A DNA stretch of 36,289 nt from Williamsia sp. (GTDB lineage Bacteria; Bacteroidota; Bacteroidia; Chitinophagales; Chitinophagaceae): positions 1 through 36,289 of the forward strand of contig JADCRZ010000054.1 of the NCBI GenBank assembly GCA_015069695.1. Reading direction: 5' to 3'. Of this stretch, positions 16,746 through 24,554 are shown in pieces. The stretch's first letter is position 1, and each line of letters opens with the position of its first letter. The position numbers and the translations under genes are program-made. The notes beneath the pieces are model-generated. The model was not told the DNA's origin and searched no databases. It saw only the letters and a list, made by a program, of their open reading frames with translations.

Positions 16746-18608
16746 TCACCTTCCCATGTAAATCATCAGGATCTGTACGTCGCTTGGATTTACTCCGCTG
16801 ATCCTGCTGGCTTGTCCGAGGGTAAGCGGTCTGATCTTTTTAAACTTTTGTAGTGCTTCGGTCGAAATAGCCGTGATCTTATCATAATTAAAGTTGGGCG
16901 GTATAGGCAAGTTTTCCAGTTGGTTGATCTTTTCCACCATCTCTTTTTCCTTGTTGATATATACTTCGTATTTAATCTGGATCTCAGCTTGTTGAAGCAT
17001 TTCCTTGTCAAAGTCTCCCAATAGATCTTCGACGGGCTTGATATGCTGTATCATGGATACAAGGTCAATATCAGGCCTGAGCACCAATTGCAGTGCTTTT
17101 TGTTTTTGCAGCAAGGGTGATGAATGAATGAGGGACAAGTAGTTATTTACTTGTTCGGGTTGTAATTGCAAGGATCCCAGAAGTTGTTTGATCTTTTCTA
17201 CCTGTTCTTTTTTGTCTGTAACCTTGCTCATCCGCTCTGCAGAAGCAAGGCCCAGATGGTGGCTGATCTCAGTAAGGCGCAGGTCCGCGTTGTCCTGCCG
17301 GAGGAGGGTCCGGAACTCGGCCCTTGAGGTAAACATCCGGTAAGGTTCTTCTGTTCCCTTGCTGATCAGGTCATCCACCAGCACACCGATATACGATTCG
17401 CTTCTTTTTAAGATAAGCGGGTCTTTTCCCTGTACTTTTAGATGAGCGTTGATACCAGCCATCAATCCCTGGCAGGCTGCTTCTTCATAGCCTGTGGTTC
17501 CATTTATTTGTCCGGCGAAAAATAAGTTCCTGATTTGTTTTGTTTCAAGGGAATACTGCAACTGATCTGGGGGAAAATAATCATACTCTATAGCGTAGCC
17601 AGGTCTGAAAAAGCGACAATTCTCAAAGCCAGGAACCATCCTGAGGGCTTCATATTGTACTTCTTCCGGCAGGGAAGTAGAGAAACCATTGATATACATT
17701 TCTACTGTGTTCCATCCTTCTGGTTCTACAAAGAGTTGGTGCCTGTCTCTTTCCGCAAAGCGGTTGATCTTATCCTCAATGCTGGGACAATACCGCGGTC
17801 CTACGCCTTCTATCCTTCCCTGGAACATGGGGCTCCGGTCAAACCCTTTCCTGAGAAGGTTGTGAACTGTGTCATTGGTGTAAGTGATCCAGCAATTTCT
17901 TTGTTTGACCGGCTTAGGAGTTTCAATGAAGGAAAAGCCGGTGATCTCTTCATCTCCTGCTTGTTCTTCCATTTTGCTGTAGTCCAGGCTTCTTCCGTCT
18001 ACCCTTGGTGGGGTACCTGTTTTGAGCCTTTTGCTTTCCATGCCCAGTTGTACGAGTTGTTCAGTAATGCCTGTAGCTGCTTTTTCTGCTACTCTCCCAC
18101 CCCCGAATTTCTTTTCTCCGATATGGATGACCCCGTTCAGGAATGTTCCGCTTGTAAGTACAACTGTTTCTGCTTCAATGGTATGCCCCATATTGGTATA
18201 TACCCCTTTTACTTGGTTGTCTTTCACGATCACGCCTTGTACCGTATCCTGGTAGATGTGAATGTTGGCGGTATTTTCCAGCATTTCCCTCCAAACAGCG
18301 GCAAACAACATTCTATCGTTCTGCGTTCTGGGACTCCACATCGCAGGGCCCTTCGACCTGTTCAGCATCCTGAACTGGATCATGCTTCTATCTGAAACGA
18401 TGCCTGAATACCCGCCCATGGCGTCAATTTCACGCACGATCTGTCCCTTGGCAATCCCACCCATAGCCGGATTACAGCTCATTTGGGCTATTGTCTGCAT
18501 ATTCATTGTAATCAGCAGAACCTTTGAACCCATGTTTGCTGCTGCTGCTGCTGCTTCACATCCTGCGTGTCCTGCTCCTGCTACTATAACGTCGTACTTT
18601 GTAAACAT
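16746..18608 (-). CDS. mnmG: tRNA uridine-5-carboxymethylaminomethyl modification enzyme MnmG (GidA)
   Basis: MnmG works with MnmE to install the cmnm5 group on U34 of certain tRNAs, using FAD, a glycine/ammonium donor and methylene-THF. The 620 residues are the normal length. The FAD motif GAGHAG is at residues 11-16. The conserved CNPAMGGIAKG block lies near 46-56 and the family GTPPRVDGRS block near 195-204. The C-terminal helical domain (VNPSDVQIL) is present. An upstream ATG at 18683 would add 25 residues and translate straight through a parS site; the ATG at 18608 (MFTKYDV) is the family start. mnmG/gidA is often origin-proximal in bacteria, which fits the two parS sites upstream. Confidence 0.96.
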   Translation of the reverse strand: MFTKYDVIVAGAGHAGCEAAAAAANMGSKVLLITMNMQTIAQMSCNPAMGGIAKGQIVREIDAMGGYSGIVSDRSMIQFRMLNRSKGPAMWSPRTQNDRMLFAAVWREMLENTANIHIYQDTVQGVIVKDNQVKGVYTNMGHTIEAETVVLTSGTFLNGVIHIGEKKFGGGRVAEKAATGITEQLVQLGMESKRLKTGTPPRVDGRSLDYSKMEEQAGDEEITGFSFIETPKPVKQRNCWITYTNDTVHNLLRKGFDRSPMFQGRIEGVGPRYCPSIEDKINRFAERDRHQLFVEPEGWNTVEMYINGFSTSLPEEVQYEALRMVPGFENCRFFRPGYAIEYDYFPPDQLQYSLETKQIRNLFFAGQINGTTGYEEAACQGLMAGINAHLKVQGKDPLILKRSESYIGVLVDDLISKGTEEPYRMFTSRAEFRTLLRQDNADLRLTEISHHLGLASAERMSKVTDKKEQVEKIKQLLGSLQLQPEQVNNYLSLIHSSPLLQKQKALQLVLRPDIDLVSMIQHIKPVEDLLGDFDKEMLQQAEIQIKYEVYINKEKEMVEKINQLENLPIPPNFNYDKITAISTEALQKFKKIRPLTLGQASRISGVNPSDVQILMIYMGR

Positions 18609-18649
18609 ATGGAGATGCAAGTTACGCCGCATCCCATCAATATGGATGT

Positions 18650-18665
18650 TGTTCCACGTGAAACA
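18650..18665 (+). promoter_or_regulatory. parS site 1 (ParB-binding centromere)
   Basis: TGTTCCACGTGAAACA is identical to the 16-bp parS sequence known from Bacillus subtilis. It lies 41 bases upstream of the mnmG start, in its 5' leader. Its exact reverse complement occurs at 18716-18731. Confidence 0.93.
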
Positions 18666-18715
18666 AACCTTTTGCTCACTCATTAACTTTTGTACTACTG
18701 TTCTTAACAGGATTG

Positions 18716-18731
18716 TGTTTCACGTGGAACA
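18716..18731 (-). promoter_or_regulatory. parS site 2 (inverted copy), overlapping the ybeY stop
   Basis: TGTTTCACGTGGAACA on the plus strand is the exact reverse complement of parS site 1. Fifty bases separate the two. The site encodes the last three ybeY codons and its TGA stop (18720-18722 on the minus strand), so it is embedded in coding sequence. Confidence 0.93.
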
Positions 18732-19163
18732 AAGCTTGTAATGATATAAGTGAAAATCTTCCCGCTGGGTCATGATCTTCTTCTGGCGGATGGTCTTATC
18801 ATTGTAGCCACACAAATGAAGGCAACCATGAAAAATGACACGCAGCATTTCGGTTGAGGAGGATGTATGAAAGAGTGTAGCATTGTCGCGTATGCGGTCA
18901 ACACTTATGTACAACTCTCCTGTTAATGGGTCACCTGGTTCGGATAAAGGAAAAGTGAGGATGTCGGTAAGCGTATCGTGAGACAAGTATTGCAGGTTCA
19001 TTTGATAGAGTTGCTCATCGGAACAGAAAATGATGGATAAGGATGCTAAGTGTGTTTGTTCAACCTGGAACAATCGGATGATATACGATTTTAGAAGCCT
19101 CCGGTGCTTGAGGGAAAAAGGATAGTTAAAATAAAAGTGAATAGTAGGATGATTTGTAGCCAT
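18720..19163 (-). CDS. ybeY: Endoribonuclease YbeY (rRNA maturation factor)
   Basis: A 147-residue UPF0054 metalloprotein needed for 16S rRNA 3'-end processing and ribosome quality control. The metal-site helix reads HGCLHLCGYND: H112 and H116 are the usual ligands. The usual third His of HGxLHLxGYDH is Asp (D122) here, a change I associate with Bacteroidota YbeY proteins. The TDILTFPLSE block (about 66-75) is conserved. A TTG at 19169 is in frame but ATG 19163 (MATNHP) is preferred. The stop codon lies inside parS site 2. Only 16 bases separate its start from the divergent FeoA-like gene. Confidence 0.92.
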   Translation of the reverse strand: MATNHPTIHFYFNYPFSLKHRRLLKSYIIRLFQVEQTHLASLSIIFCSDEQLYQMNLQYLSHDTLTDILTFPLSEPGDPLTGELYISVDRIRDNATLFHTSSSTEMLRVIFHGCLHLCGYNDKTIRQKKIMTQREDFHLYHYKLCST

Positions 19164-19179
19164 TTCCAAAAATCGTAAA

Positions 19180-19464
19180 ATGGTTCATAAGAATGAGAGT
19201 AGTTTTATAAAAGCTAAAAATCACAAGGTGGATCAACAAGTAAAGAAACTTTCTCAATTAAAGATTGGAACCAGAGCAGAAATCATTGCCTTTGAAAACA
19301 ATGATATGTATATTAAATTAATGGAAATGGGATGCATACCGGGAGAACCGATCAAAATAGACCAGGTAGCACCCTTGGGTGGACCCATCGCCATCAGCGT
19401 ATCAGGATACAACCTGAGCCTGCGTCTGGAAGAAGCAGACAATATATTAGTAAGGGAATTATAA
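19180..19464 (+). CDS. FeoA-domain protein (no FeoB neighbour)
   Basis: A 94-residue protein whose residues about 22-94 form a FeoA/SH3-like domain (KKLSQLKIGTRAEI, LMEMGCIPGEPIKI, GGPIAISVSGYNLSLRLEEA). FeoA normally assists the ferrous-iron transporter FeoB, but no feoB is nearby; nadD follows by 23 bases. The N-terminal 20 residues are an extension over typical FeoA. A GTG at 19228 could be the real start, which would also give more room for the ybeY/feoA divergent promoters. The role may be iron-related or an adapted SH3 module. Confidence 0.85.
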   Translation: MVHKNESSFIKAKNHKVDQQVKKLSQLKIGTRAEIIAFENNDMYIKLMEMGCIPGEPIKIDQVAPLGGPIAISVSGYNLSLRLEEADNILVREL

Positions 19465-19487
19465 ATACTTGATTTGTAATACATTAA

Positions 19488-20060
19488 ATGAATATTGGTT
19501 TATATTTCGGCTCCTTTAATCCTATTCACATCGGTCACTGCATTATAGCAAACTTCATAAAGAATGAAACACCTGTCGACCAGGTGTGGTTTGTAGTTTC
19601 TCCGCAGAATCCTTTCAAGAAAGCAGGTTCATTGTTAAATGAATACAATAGATTGCACCTGGTTCAGAAAGCAATTGAGAACAACCATAGCATGCGTGCC
19701 AGCGACGTAGAATTCCATTTGGAAAGACCCTCCTATACAGCTTATACATTGGGTCATTTACGTGAAAAATATCCTGCTCACCGGTTTGCGGTTATTATGG
19801 GCAGTGATAGCTACCAGAATATTGATAACTGGCGGAATGCATCTTATATAAAAGAAAATTTTCAATTGTACGTATACCTGCGACCAGGCTTTGAGTTAAC
19901 GGGTGCTGAAGCAGAACAGGTTTCAATTTTAAAAGGAGCGCCGTTACTGGAGATCTCGGCAACTCAAATCCGGCAGTATATACGGGACAAAAAATCGATC
20001 CGCTATCTCGTGCCTGAAGAAGTACGCGAAGAAATAGAGCGGAACGGGTATTACAGGTAA
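19488..20060 (+). CDS. nadD: Nicotinate-nucleotide adenylyltransferase
   Basis: NadD transfers AMP from ATP to nicotinate mononucleotide, giving deamido-NAD in the cytoplasm. The 190 residues match the family. The nucleotidyltransferase signature [10 protein letters not shown] is at residues 8-17. The second signature, [11 protein letters not shown] (about 163-173), is near the C terminus. [14 protein letters not shown] (about 104-117) contains the conserved Asp/Trp positions. With nadA it is one of two NAD-synthesis genes in the window. It is probably co-transcribed with the FeoA-like gene upstream (23 bases) and the chromate transporter downstream (26 bases). Confidence 0.95.
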   Translation: MNIGLYFGSFNPIHIGHCIIANFIKNETPVDQVWFVVSPQNPFKKAGSLLNEYNRLHLVQKAIENNHSMRASDVEFHLERPSYTAYTLGHLREKYPAHRFAVIMGSDSYQNIDNWRNASYIKENFQLYVYLRPGFELTGAEAEQVSILKGAPLLEISATQIRQYIRDKKSIRYLVPEEVREEIERNGYYR

Positions 20061-20086
20061 AATCATTACACAATCATCTACAAAGA

Positions 20087-21337
20087 ATGAATGTTACGCC
20101 GGGCCACCTGCTGTTCTTGAAAGATGTATTTTTTTATAGCCTAACGGCATTCGGCGGACCACAAGGGCATTACGGAATGTTGCTGAAAACCTTTGTGCAG
20201 CAACGCAGGTACATTTCTGAAAAGGAGTTGATTGACTACAGTGCTTTCTGCAACTTTCTGCCGGGTGCTTCCTCCACCCAGGTTCTTACCCTGATCGGTT
20301 ACAAAAAAGGTGGAATTCTTCTGGCGACATTGACGCTCATCATCTGGATCCTGCCTGCTTGCTCTCTCATGAGTGCTTTCTCATTCCTGCTGGGATACTT
20401 TGATCAAAAGGCGCTCAGAAGTGAAGTGTTTAGGTTTATTGAGCCGATGGCGATCGGATTTCTCGTATTTGCCGCTTTAAAGACCTTTAAGTTAGCTATT
20501 AACAACACCATTACACGTGTTATCATGGTATTAACCGCTGTTGCTACCTATTTACTGTTTAAAGTGCCTTGGGTGATTCCCATCTCACTTCTGCTTGGCG
20601 GTATCATCACCAACCTGAGTAACAAACGCATTCCCCAGGTTGAAACCCAGCCGCAGAAAATCAAATGGGCAAACATCTGGCTGTTTGCCGCTGTGTTTAT
20701 CCTCGCAGGTATAATGAGCGAAACAGCCAGGAAGCAAAACTGGCCGAATAGAAGCCCCATCAACTTGTTTGAAAATACCTATCGTTTTGGAAGCCTGGTA
20801 TTTGGAGGAGGCCAGGTGCTTATTCCTTTGATGTATGAACAATTCGTGGTCCGCCCGCAATCTGAGCGGGTGATTGCCAAGAACCCGCATGTTATCAAGA
20901 TCAGCAAGGAAGACTTTTATGCCGGTGCAGGAATGGTCCGGGCTATACCCGGACCTGTATTTTCCATTGCAGCTTACATGGGTGGAGTAGCGATGAAAGA
21001 GAAAGGAACAGGCATGCAGCTGGGCGGCTGCATCATAGGAACGGTGGCTATTTTTTTACCCAGTGCCTTACTTGCCCTTTTCTTTTACCCGATATGGCAC
21101 AACTTGCAAAAGTATGCAGCGGTGTACAGGGCGCTGGAAGGCATCAATGCAGTTATAGTAGGAATTATGTTTGCAGCTATCATTTATATGATGAAGGATG
21201 TAGCTGCTGTTGCCAACAAATGGGAGATCATACCTGATCTGTGTGTGGTAATAGGTACCTGGGCACTTATCCGGTATGTCAAGATACCTTCACCCGTTAT
21301 TGTCCTTCTTTGTTTGCTACTGGGATGGATATTTTAA
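20087..21337 (+). CDS. chrA: Chromate transporter, long-chain CHR family
   Basis: A 416-residue inner-membrane protein with two homologous CHR halves. The N-terminal half has [11 protein letters not shown] (about residues 22-32) and [11 protein letters not shown] (about 55-65). The C-terminal half has the matching [11 protein letters not shown] and [17 protein letters not shown] blocks. Multiple hydrophobic helices follow each half. CHR proteins export chromate in some bacteria and are also seen in organisms without chromate exposure, so the physiological substrate is uncertain. It lies in a tight rightward run with nadD (26 bases before) and an SDR gene (11 bases after). Confidence 0.9.
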   Translation: MNVTPGHLLFLKDVFFYSLTAFGGPQGHYGMLLKTFVQQRRYISEKELIDYSAFCNFLPGASSTQVLTLIGYKKGGILLATLTLIIWILPACSLMSAFSFLLGYFDQKALRSEVFRFIEPMAIGFLVFAALKTFKLAINNTITRVIMVLTAVATYLLFKVPWVIPISLLLGGIITNLSNKRIPQVETQPQKIKWANIWLFAAVFILAGIMSETARKQNWPNRSPINLFENTYRFGSLVFGGGQVLIPLMYEQFVVRPQSERVIAKNPHVIKISKEDFYAGAGMVRAIPGPVFSIAAYMGGVAMKEKGTGMQLGGCIIGTVAIFLPSALLALFFYPIWHNLQKYAAVYRALEGINAVIVGIMFAAIIYMMKDVAAVANKWEIIPDLCVVIGTWALIRYVKIPSPVIVLLCLLLGWIF

Positions 21338-21348
21338 ACTGAATTTAT

Positions 21349-22125
21349 ATGGAGCTTAGTATAAAGGAGAAATTGTTTATCGTAGGAGGAGCTACCAGCG
21401 GATTTGGTGGCGCTATCGTAGATGCCCTGCTGGCAGAAGGCGCCCAAGTTATTGCTGTGGCAAGAGGAGAAGAAAAACTCAGGGAGCTGGAAAGTAAGTC
21501 TGCAGGACAGGTCTACCCTGTTTGTGCCGATGTTACCAAACCGGAAAGCATAGAAAAAATCAGGCTGGCAATCGGGGACAAACAAGTACATGGACTGGTA
21601 GTAAATGCAGGTGGCCCGCCGGCCATGAGCGCACTGGAAGCCAGGCTGGAAGATTGGGATGAAGCGTATAGAACCGTAGTCCGATGGAAAATTGACCTGA
21701 TCAGCAACTTGCTGCCGGCTATGATCCACCAAGGCTACGGCAGGGTCTTATTTATCGAAAGCGCATCTGTAAAGCAACCTATCGAGAACCTGGCACTCAG
21801 CAATGCCATGCGGTTGGCAGTCGTAGGATATGCAAAAACACTCAGCCAGGAAGTAGCAAGAAAAGGCATCACCCTGAACGTATTGGCACCAGGGTCACAT
21901 GCGACAAGGGCTATAAACAGGGTTATTCAAAAAAGGGCTGAGCAGACAGGCGTAAGTATCGAAGAAGCAAGAAAACAGCAGGTAAATCAGATAGGAGTAG
22001 GCTTTTTTGGAGAGGCAGCAGATCTGGCAGCTTTGGCCCTGTGGCTGTTGTCGCCACAGAGCCGATTTATAACGGGTCAAACCATCAGCGTTGATGGGGG
22101 AACCATCAAAGGCATCATGGGATAA
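21349..22125 (+). CDS. SDR-family oxidoreductase with non-canonical active site
   Basis: A 258-residue classical-length short-chain dehydrogenase, FabG-like overall. The cofactor motif GGATSGFG (13-20) and NAG (86-88) are intact and the catalytic Ser region is ESAS (137-140). Where the YxxxK pair should be, the sequence has LSNAM (150-154), so both Tyr and Lys are replaced. A recognised subgroup of beta-ketoacyl-reductase-like SDRs shares this LSNxxR pattern. The activity is therefore unclear: altered chemistry, or a binding role. The usual C-terminal TGQTISVDGG is present. It converges with the nfu gene, with 28 bases between. Confidence 0.88.
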   Translation: MELSIKEKLFIVGGATSGFGGAIVDALLAEGAQVIAVARGEEKLRELESKSAGQVYPVCADVTKPESIEKIRLAIGDKQVHGLVVNAGGPPAMSALEARLEDWDEAYRTVVRWKIDLISNLLPAMIHQGYGRVLFIESASVKQPIENLALSNAMRLAVVGYAKTLSQEVARKGITLNVLAPGSHATRAINRVIQKRAEQTGVSIEEARKQQVNQIGVGFFGEAADLAALALWLLSPQSRFITGQTISVDGGTIKGIMG

Positions 22126-22153
22126 AGACCCGGAAAATTTTAGGCTGATTGGA

Positions 22154-22750
22154 TTATTCAGCTTCTGCCACTACTTCCTTTACTTCAGGAATCATCCGCT
22201 TCATCATACCCTCAATCCCTGCTTTCAGGGTGATCATAGAAGAAGGGCAGCCGGAGCAAGAACCCTGAAGCATCAGGTTTACTACGCCTTCATTGTAACT
22301 TCTGAACTGAATGGCTCCACCATCCATTTCCACAGCCGGCTTCACATAATTTTCCAACAATTCCTTGATTCTCTTTACTACATCGTCGTCATCAGCATCA
22401 ATGGTATTGCCTTCTGTTTGCTGGGTACCAACAATGTCGTTTTCATTGATCACTTCTTTTCCTTCTTCCAGGTATTCTTTCAGAAATTGCCTGATTGCGG
22501 GAATAACATCCTGCCAGTCGGTTTCAAACGTTTTTGTAAGCGTTACAAAATTGCTTGCAATAAACACGCTCTTAATAAACGGAAAACCAAACAATTCGTT
22601 GGCCAAAGGAGAAGCAGAAGCACTTTGTACATCCGGAAAGTCTATACTCTTACCCGGATACAACAGCTTGTTGGCAACAAACTTCATTGTCTCCGGATTT
22701 GGTGTCATTTCGGTATATATGCTGATTACAGGATTACCGGTCTTGATCAT
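22154..22750 (-). CDS. NifU-like iron-sulfur scaffold/carrier (Nfu)
   Basis: A 198-residue cytoplasmic Fe-S cluster carrier. The N-terminal Nfu_N domain (about residues 8-95, TEMTPNPETMKF, FGFPFIKSVFI) is followed by a linker and the NifU C-terminal domain (about 120-195). The latter carries the cluster-binding C165-x-x-C168 (GSCSGCPSS). It is expected to deliver clusters to client enzymes such as NadA or MqnC; the client assignment is inference. An in-frame ATG at 22792 would add 14 residues lacking family similarity, so I start at 22750. A perfect -7 element lies 19 bases upstream. Confidence 0.93.
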   Translation of the reverse strand: MIKTGNPVISIYTEMTPNPETMKFVANKLLYPGKSIDFPDVQSASASPLANELFGFPFIKSVFIASNFVTLTKTFETDWQDVIPAIRQFLKEYLEEGKEVINENDIVGTQQTEGNTIDADDDDVVKRIKELLENYVKPAVEMDGGAIQFRSYNEGVVNLMLQGSCSGCPSSMITLKAGIEGMMKRMIPEVKEVVAEAE

Positions 22751-22768
22751 AATACACTTATTTAATTG

Positions 22769-22776
22769 CAAAACTA
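22769..22776 (-). promoter_or_regulatory. -7 promoter element of nfu
   Basis: The minus strand reads TAGTTTTG, an exact TAnnTTTG match, ending 18 bases before the nfu start. No TTTG stands at a convincing -33 distance. Confidence 0.45.
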
Positions 22777-22813
22777 ACAATTTTACAGGCAAAATTGTTA
22801 CGCAATATCACCC

Positions 22814-23212
22814 TTACCGGGCTGAAGAGTAAGGCCGGGAACGGTGGTAGGCGGCTGAGCGATCCAAACGGTAATTAAGATAATGCGCAGCTACGATCCC
22901 GGTAACCGCAGGAATCAAAAACCCTATTTCCCATCCATGCCATACCTGCTTGGCCAAGAGGCAGAGCATGCTGATGCTAAAAAGAACCAGGGGAAGCCTG
23001 TTGTGATGATGCTTGCGATAGCCATGCAGCAGGGCATGCAAACCCACGGCAAAGGCCAGCGCGATCATACCGTACTCAAATAAACTGTTGTGAACAATGT
23101 TAACACCAAACACAGGTAAGCTGGTAACAACCAGGGGTAAAACGGCACAGTGGATTGCACAGGCAACAGAAGTGGTAATTCCCAACGCGTCCCAGTTGAT
23201 CTTGATCGACAT
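22814..23212 (-). CDS. MerC-domain membrane protein
   Basis: A 132-residue inner-membrane protein with four predicted helices and the MerC family start WDALGITTSVACAIHC, with a paired cysteine arrangement (C18, C22) in the first helix. The loop HGYRKHHHN is His-rich. MerC proteins were defined as mercury importers. In Bacteroidota I know relatives beside Fur/Zur genes, which suggests zinc or another soft metal. A palindrome in its promoter and a Fur-family gene 0.85 kb away support metal control. The start at 23212 (MSIKINW) is chosen because the promoter -7 element lies between it and the upstream ATG at 23242. Confidence 0.88.
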   Translation of the reverse strand: MSIKINWDALGITTSVACAIHCAVLPLVVTSLPVFGVNIVHNSLFEYGMIALAFAVGLHALLHGYRKHHHNRLPLVLFSISMLCLLAKQVWHGWEIGFLIPAVTGIVAAHYLNYRLDRSAAYHRSRPYSSAR

Positions 23213-23220
23213 GCAAAAGG

Positions 23221-23249
23221 CAAATATATTGAATTGCAACAATGTTGCA
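23221..23249 (-). promoter_or_regulatory. merC promoter with palindromic operator (Zur/Fur-like)
   Basis: The minus strand has an exact -7 element TATATTTG (23221-23228). Immediately upstream, where the spacer should be, is the 15-bp perfect palindrome TGCAACA-A-TGTTGCA (23235-23249). A repressor bound there would block the promoter. Assignment to a zinc-type Fur protein is inference from context. Confidence 0.6.
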
Positions 23250-23383
23250 GAAATTTATTTTGTTCACCTGGTTGTGTAATTTTACAGGAAAACCAGCTCC
23301 GGATAATTAGCACCAGACAGTATAATGGGGCAGGTTTCGGTAAACAGGTTGGTATTCAGGAGCAGTGCCAAAGAGCTGCAAAA

Positions 23384-24007
23384 ATGATTATGAAACGCAA
23401 AGTACTTATTTACAGTGTGTTCTTTATCCTATTGGTAGGCGGGTTTCTCTATGCCCTAACACAGTATATTCCTGGTTTTGGAGAGGTAAAGCTGCCCGTG
23501 CTAAGCTATGTTCAGCCATTTTCTTTTCACGACCAGAACGGCCAGGCATTTACTGAGCGGGAAGCAAAGGGGAAAGTTGTAATAGCAGAATACTTCTTCA
23601 CAACATGTACAGGTATTTGTCCGAAGATGAACACCAATATGAAAACCCTTTACAACACGTTTAAAGACGAAAAGGATTTCTTGATCTTATCCCACACGGT
23701 TGACCCGGAAACAGATTCTGTAGGCAGGCTCAAAAAGTACGCTGATTCCATCGGTGCCTATCCTCCTGCATGGCATATGCTGACGGGGAGAAAAGACAGC
23801 CTGTATGCAGCAGCCCGGGTAAGCTACCTGCTGGATGATCCCAAGAACAACAACGATAAAATAGAAAACCAATTTTTACATACCCAGTTTTTTGCATTGG
23901 TAGATAAACAAGGCAGGGTAAGAAAGATTTACGACAGCTTGAAAAAGAATGAAATAGAAGAGTTGAAAAAAGATATCAGGCAGCTCCTGCAGGAAAAAGA
24001 ATCCTGA
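23384..24007 (+). CDS. SCO1/SenC family copper-binding thioredoxin-fold protein
   Basis: A 207-residue protein anchored by one N-terminal membrane helix (residues about 7-26) with a periplasmic thioredoxin-like domain. Copper ligands are present: C75 and C79 (TCTGICPKMN) and H166 (LHTQFF). SCO1 proteins deliver copper to the CuA centre of cytochrome c oxidase or act in redox defence. An upstream in-frame ATG at 23150 would run antisense through merC and its promoter, so I start at 23384 (23390 is an alternative). The Fur-family gene follows by 56 bases, so the two may be one unit. Confidence 0.93.
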   Translation: MIMKRKVLIYSVFFILLVGGFLYALTQYIPGFGEVKLPVLSYVQPFSFHDQNGQAFTEREAKGKVVIAEYFFTTCTGICPKMNTNMKTLYNTFKDEKDFLILSHTVDPETDSVGRLKKYADSIGAYPPAWHMLTGRKDSLYAAARVSYLLDDPKNNNDKIENQFLHTQFFALVDKQGRVRKIYDSLKKNEIEELKKDIRQLLQEKES

Positions 24008-24063
24008 AAAAGCTACCTGCTGTTGACACGCTTTCACAACAACCCTGGTTAAACAGAAAGACC

Positions 24064-24507
24064 ATGAGAGACCAGATAAATGGTATTTTAAAAAGAAACC
24101 TGCTGAGCGTTACCGAAAGCAGGAAAAAAATATTGGAGCTTTTTCTGCAGAGCAGTGGAGCCCTGGCGCATGCCGATATTGAAAAAAAGACCGGTGAAAA
24201 GTTTGACCGGGTAACTGTATACCGGACACTTCATTCGTTCCTGAACAAAGGAATCATACACAGCATTCCTTCAGCCGACAATGCCATCAGGTATGCCTTG
24301 TGCAAGGAATGCACAGAGGAAAATCACCAGGATGATCATATCCATTTTCAATGCAAAGAATGCGGGAATACGACCTGTCTGGAAGATGTACATGTGCCTT
24401 CTATTGTTTTACCCAAAGGTTTCAGGAGTGAACGCATTGAAATGGTTGTGAGCGGAACCTGCAAAGACTGCCGGCCCGGTAATATGCATAAAAAAGCCCC
24501 GATGTAG
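24064..24507 (+). CDS. Fur-family metal-responsive repressor (Fur/Zur-like)
   Basis: A 147-residue Fur-fold regulator. A winged-helix DNA-binding domain (about residues 10-75, with the recognition helix FDRVTVYRTLHSFL) precedes a dimerisation domain. Two zinc CxxC pairs are C97/C100 and C133/C136, and the HIHFQC block (92-97) holds metal-binding histidines. The extra Cys pair C80/C83 is unusual. Given MerC and SCO1 beside it, a zinc or copper/soft-metal sensor is more likely than an iron sensor, but sequence alone does not decide. Candidate target: the palindrome at 23235-23249. The stop codon lies in the stem of the following terminator. Confidence 0.92.
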   Translation: MRDQINGILKRNLLSVTESRKKILELFLQSSGALAHADIEKKTGEKFDRVTVYRTLHSFLNKGIIHSIPSADNAIRYALCKECTEENHQDDHIHFQCKECGNTTCLEDVHVPSIVLPKGFRSERIEMVVSGTCKDCRPGNMHKKAPM

Positions 24508-24522
24508 ACACATCGGGACTTT
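24493..24522 (+). terminator. Intrinsic terminator overlapping the end of the Fur-family gene
   Basis: An 8-bp perfect core stem (24498-24505 with 24510-24517, loop AGAC) extends by four more pairs past one mismatch and ends in TTT. Its left arm includes the last codons of the gene. The A-run before the left arm could also make it act on the leftward M3 peptidase transcript. Confidence 0.75.
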
Positions 24523-24554
24523 GGTTAAGGCTCTGATTAGTAGCTATTTTATAA

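Noticed and set aside
17535-18395. 286-codon open frame on the plus strand
   Set aside because: It lies fully antisense to mnmG, whose motifs are intact, and its translation shows no family features.
22091-22765. 224-codon open frame on the plus strand
   Set aside because: It is antisense to the Nfu gene, which has the clear CxxC cluster motif.
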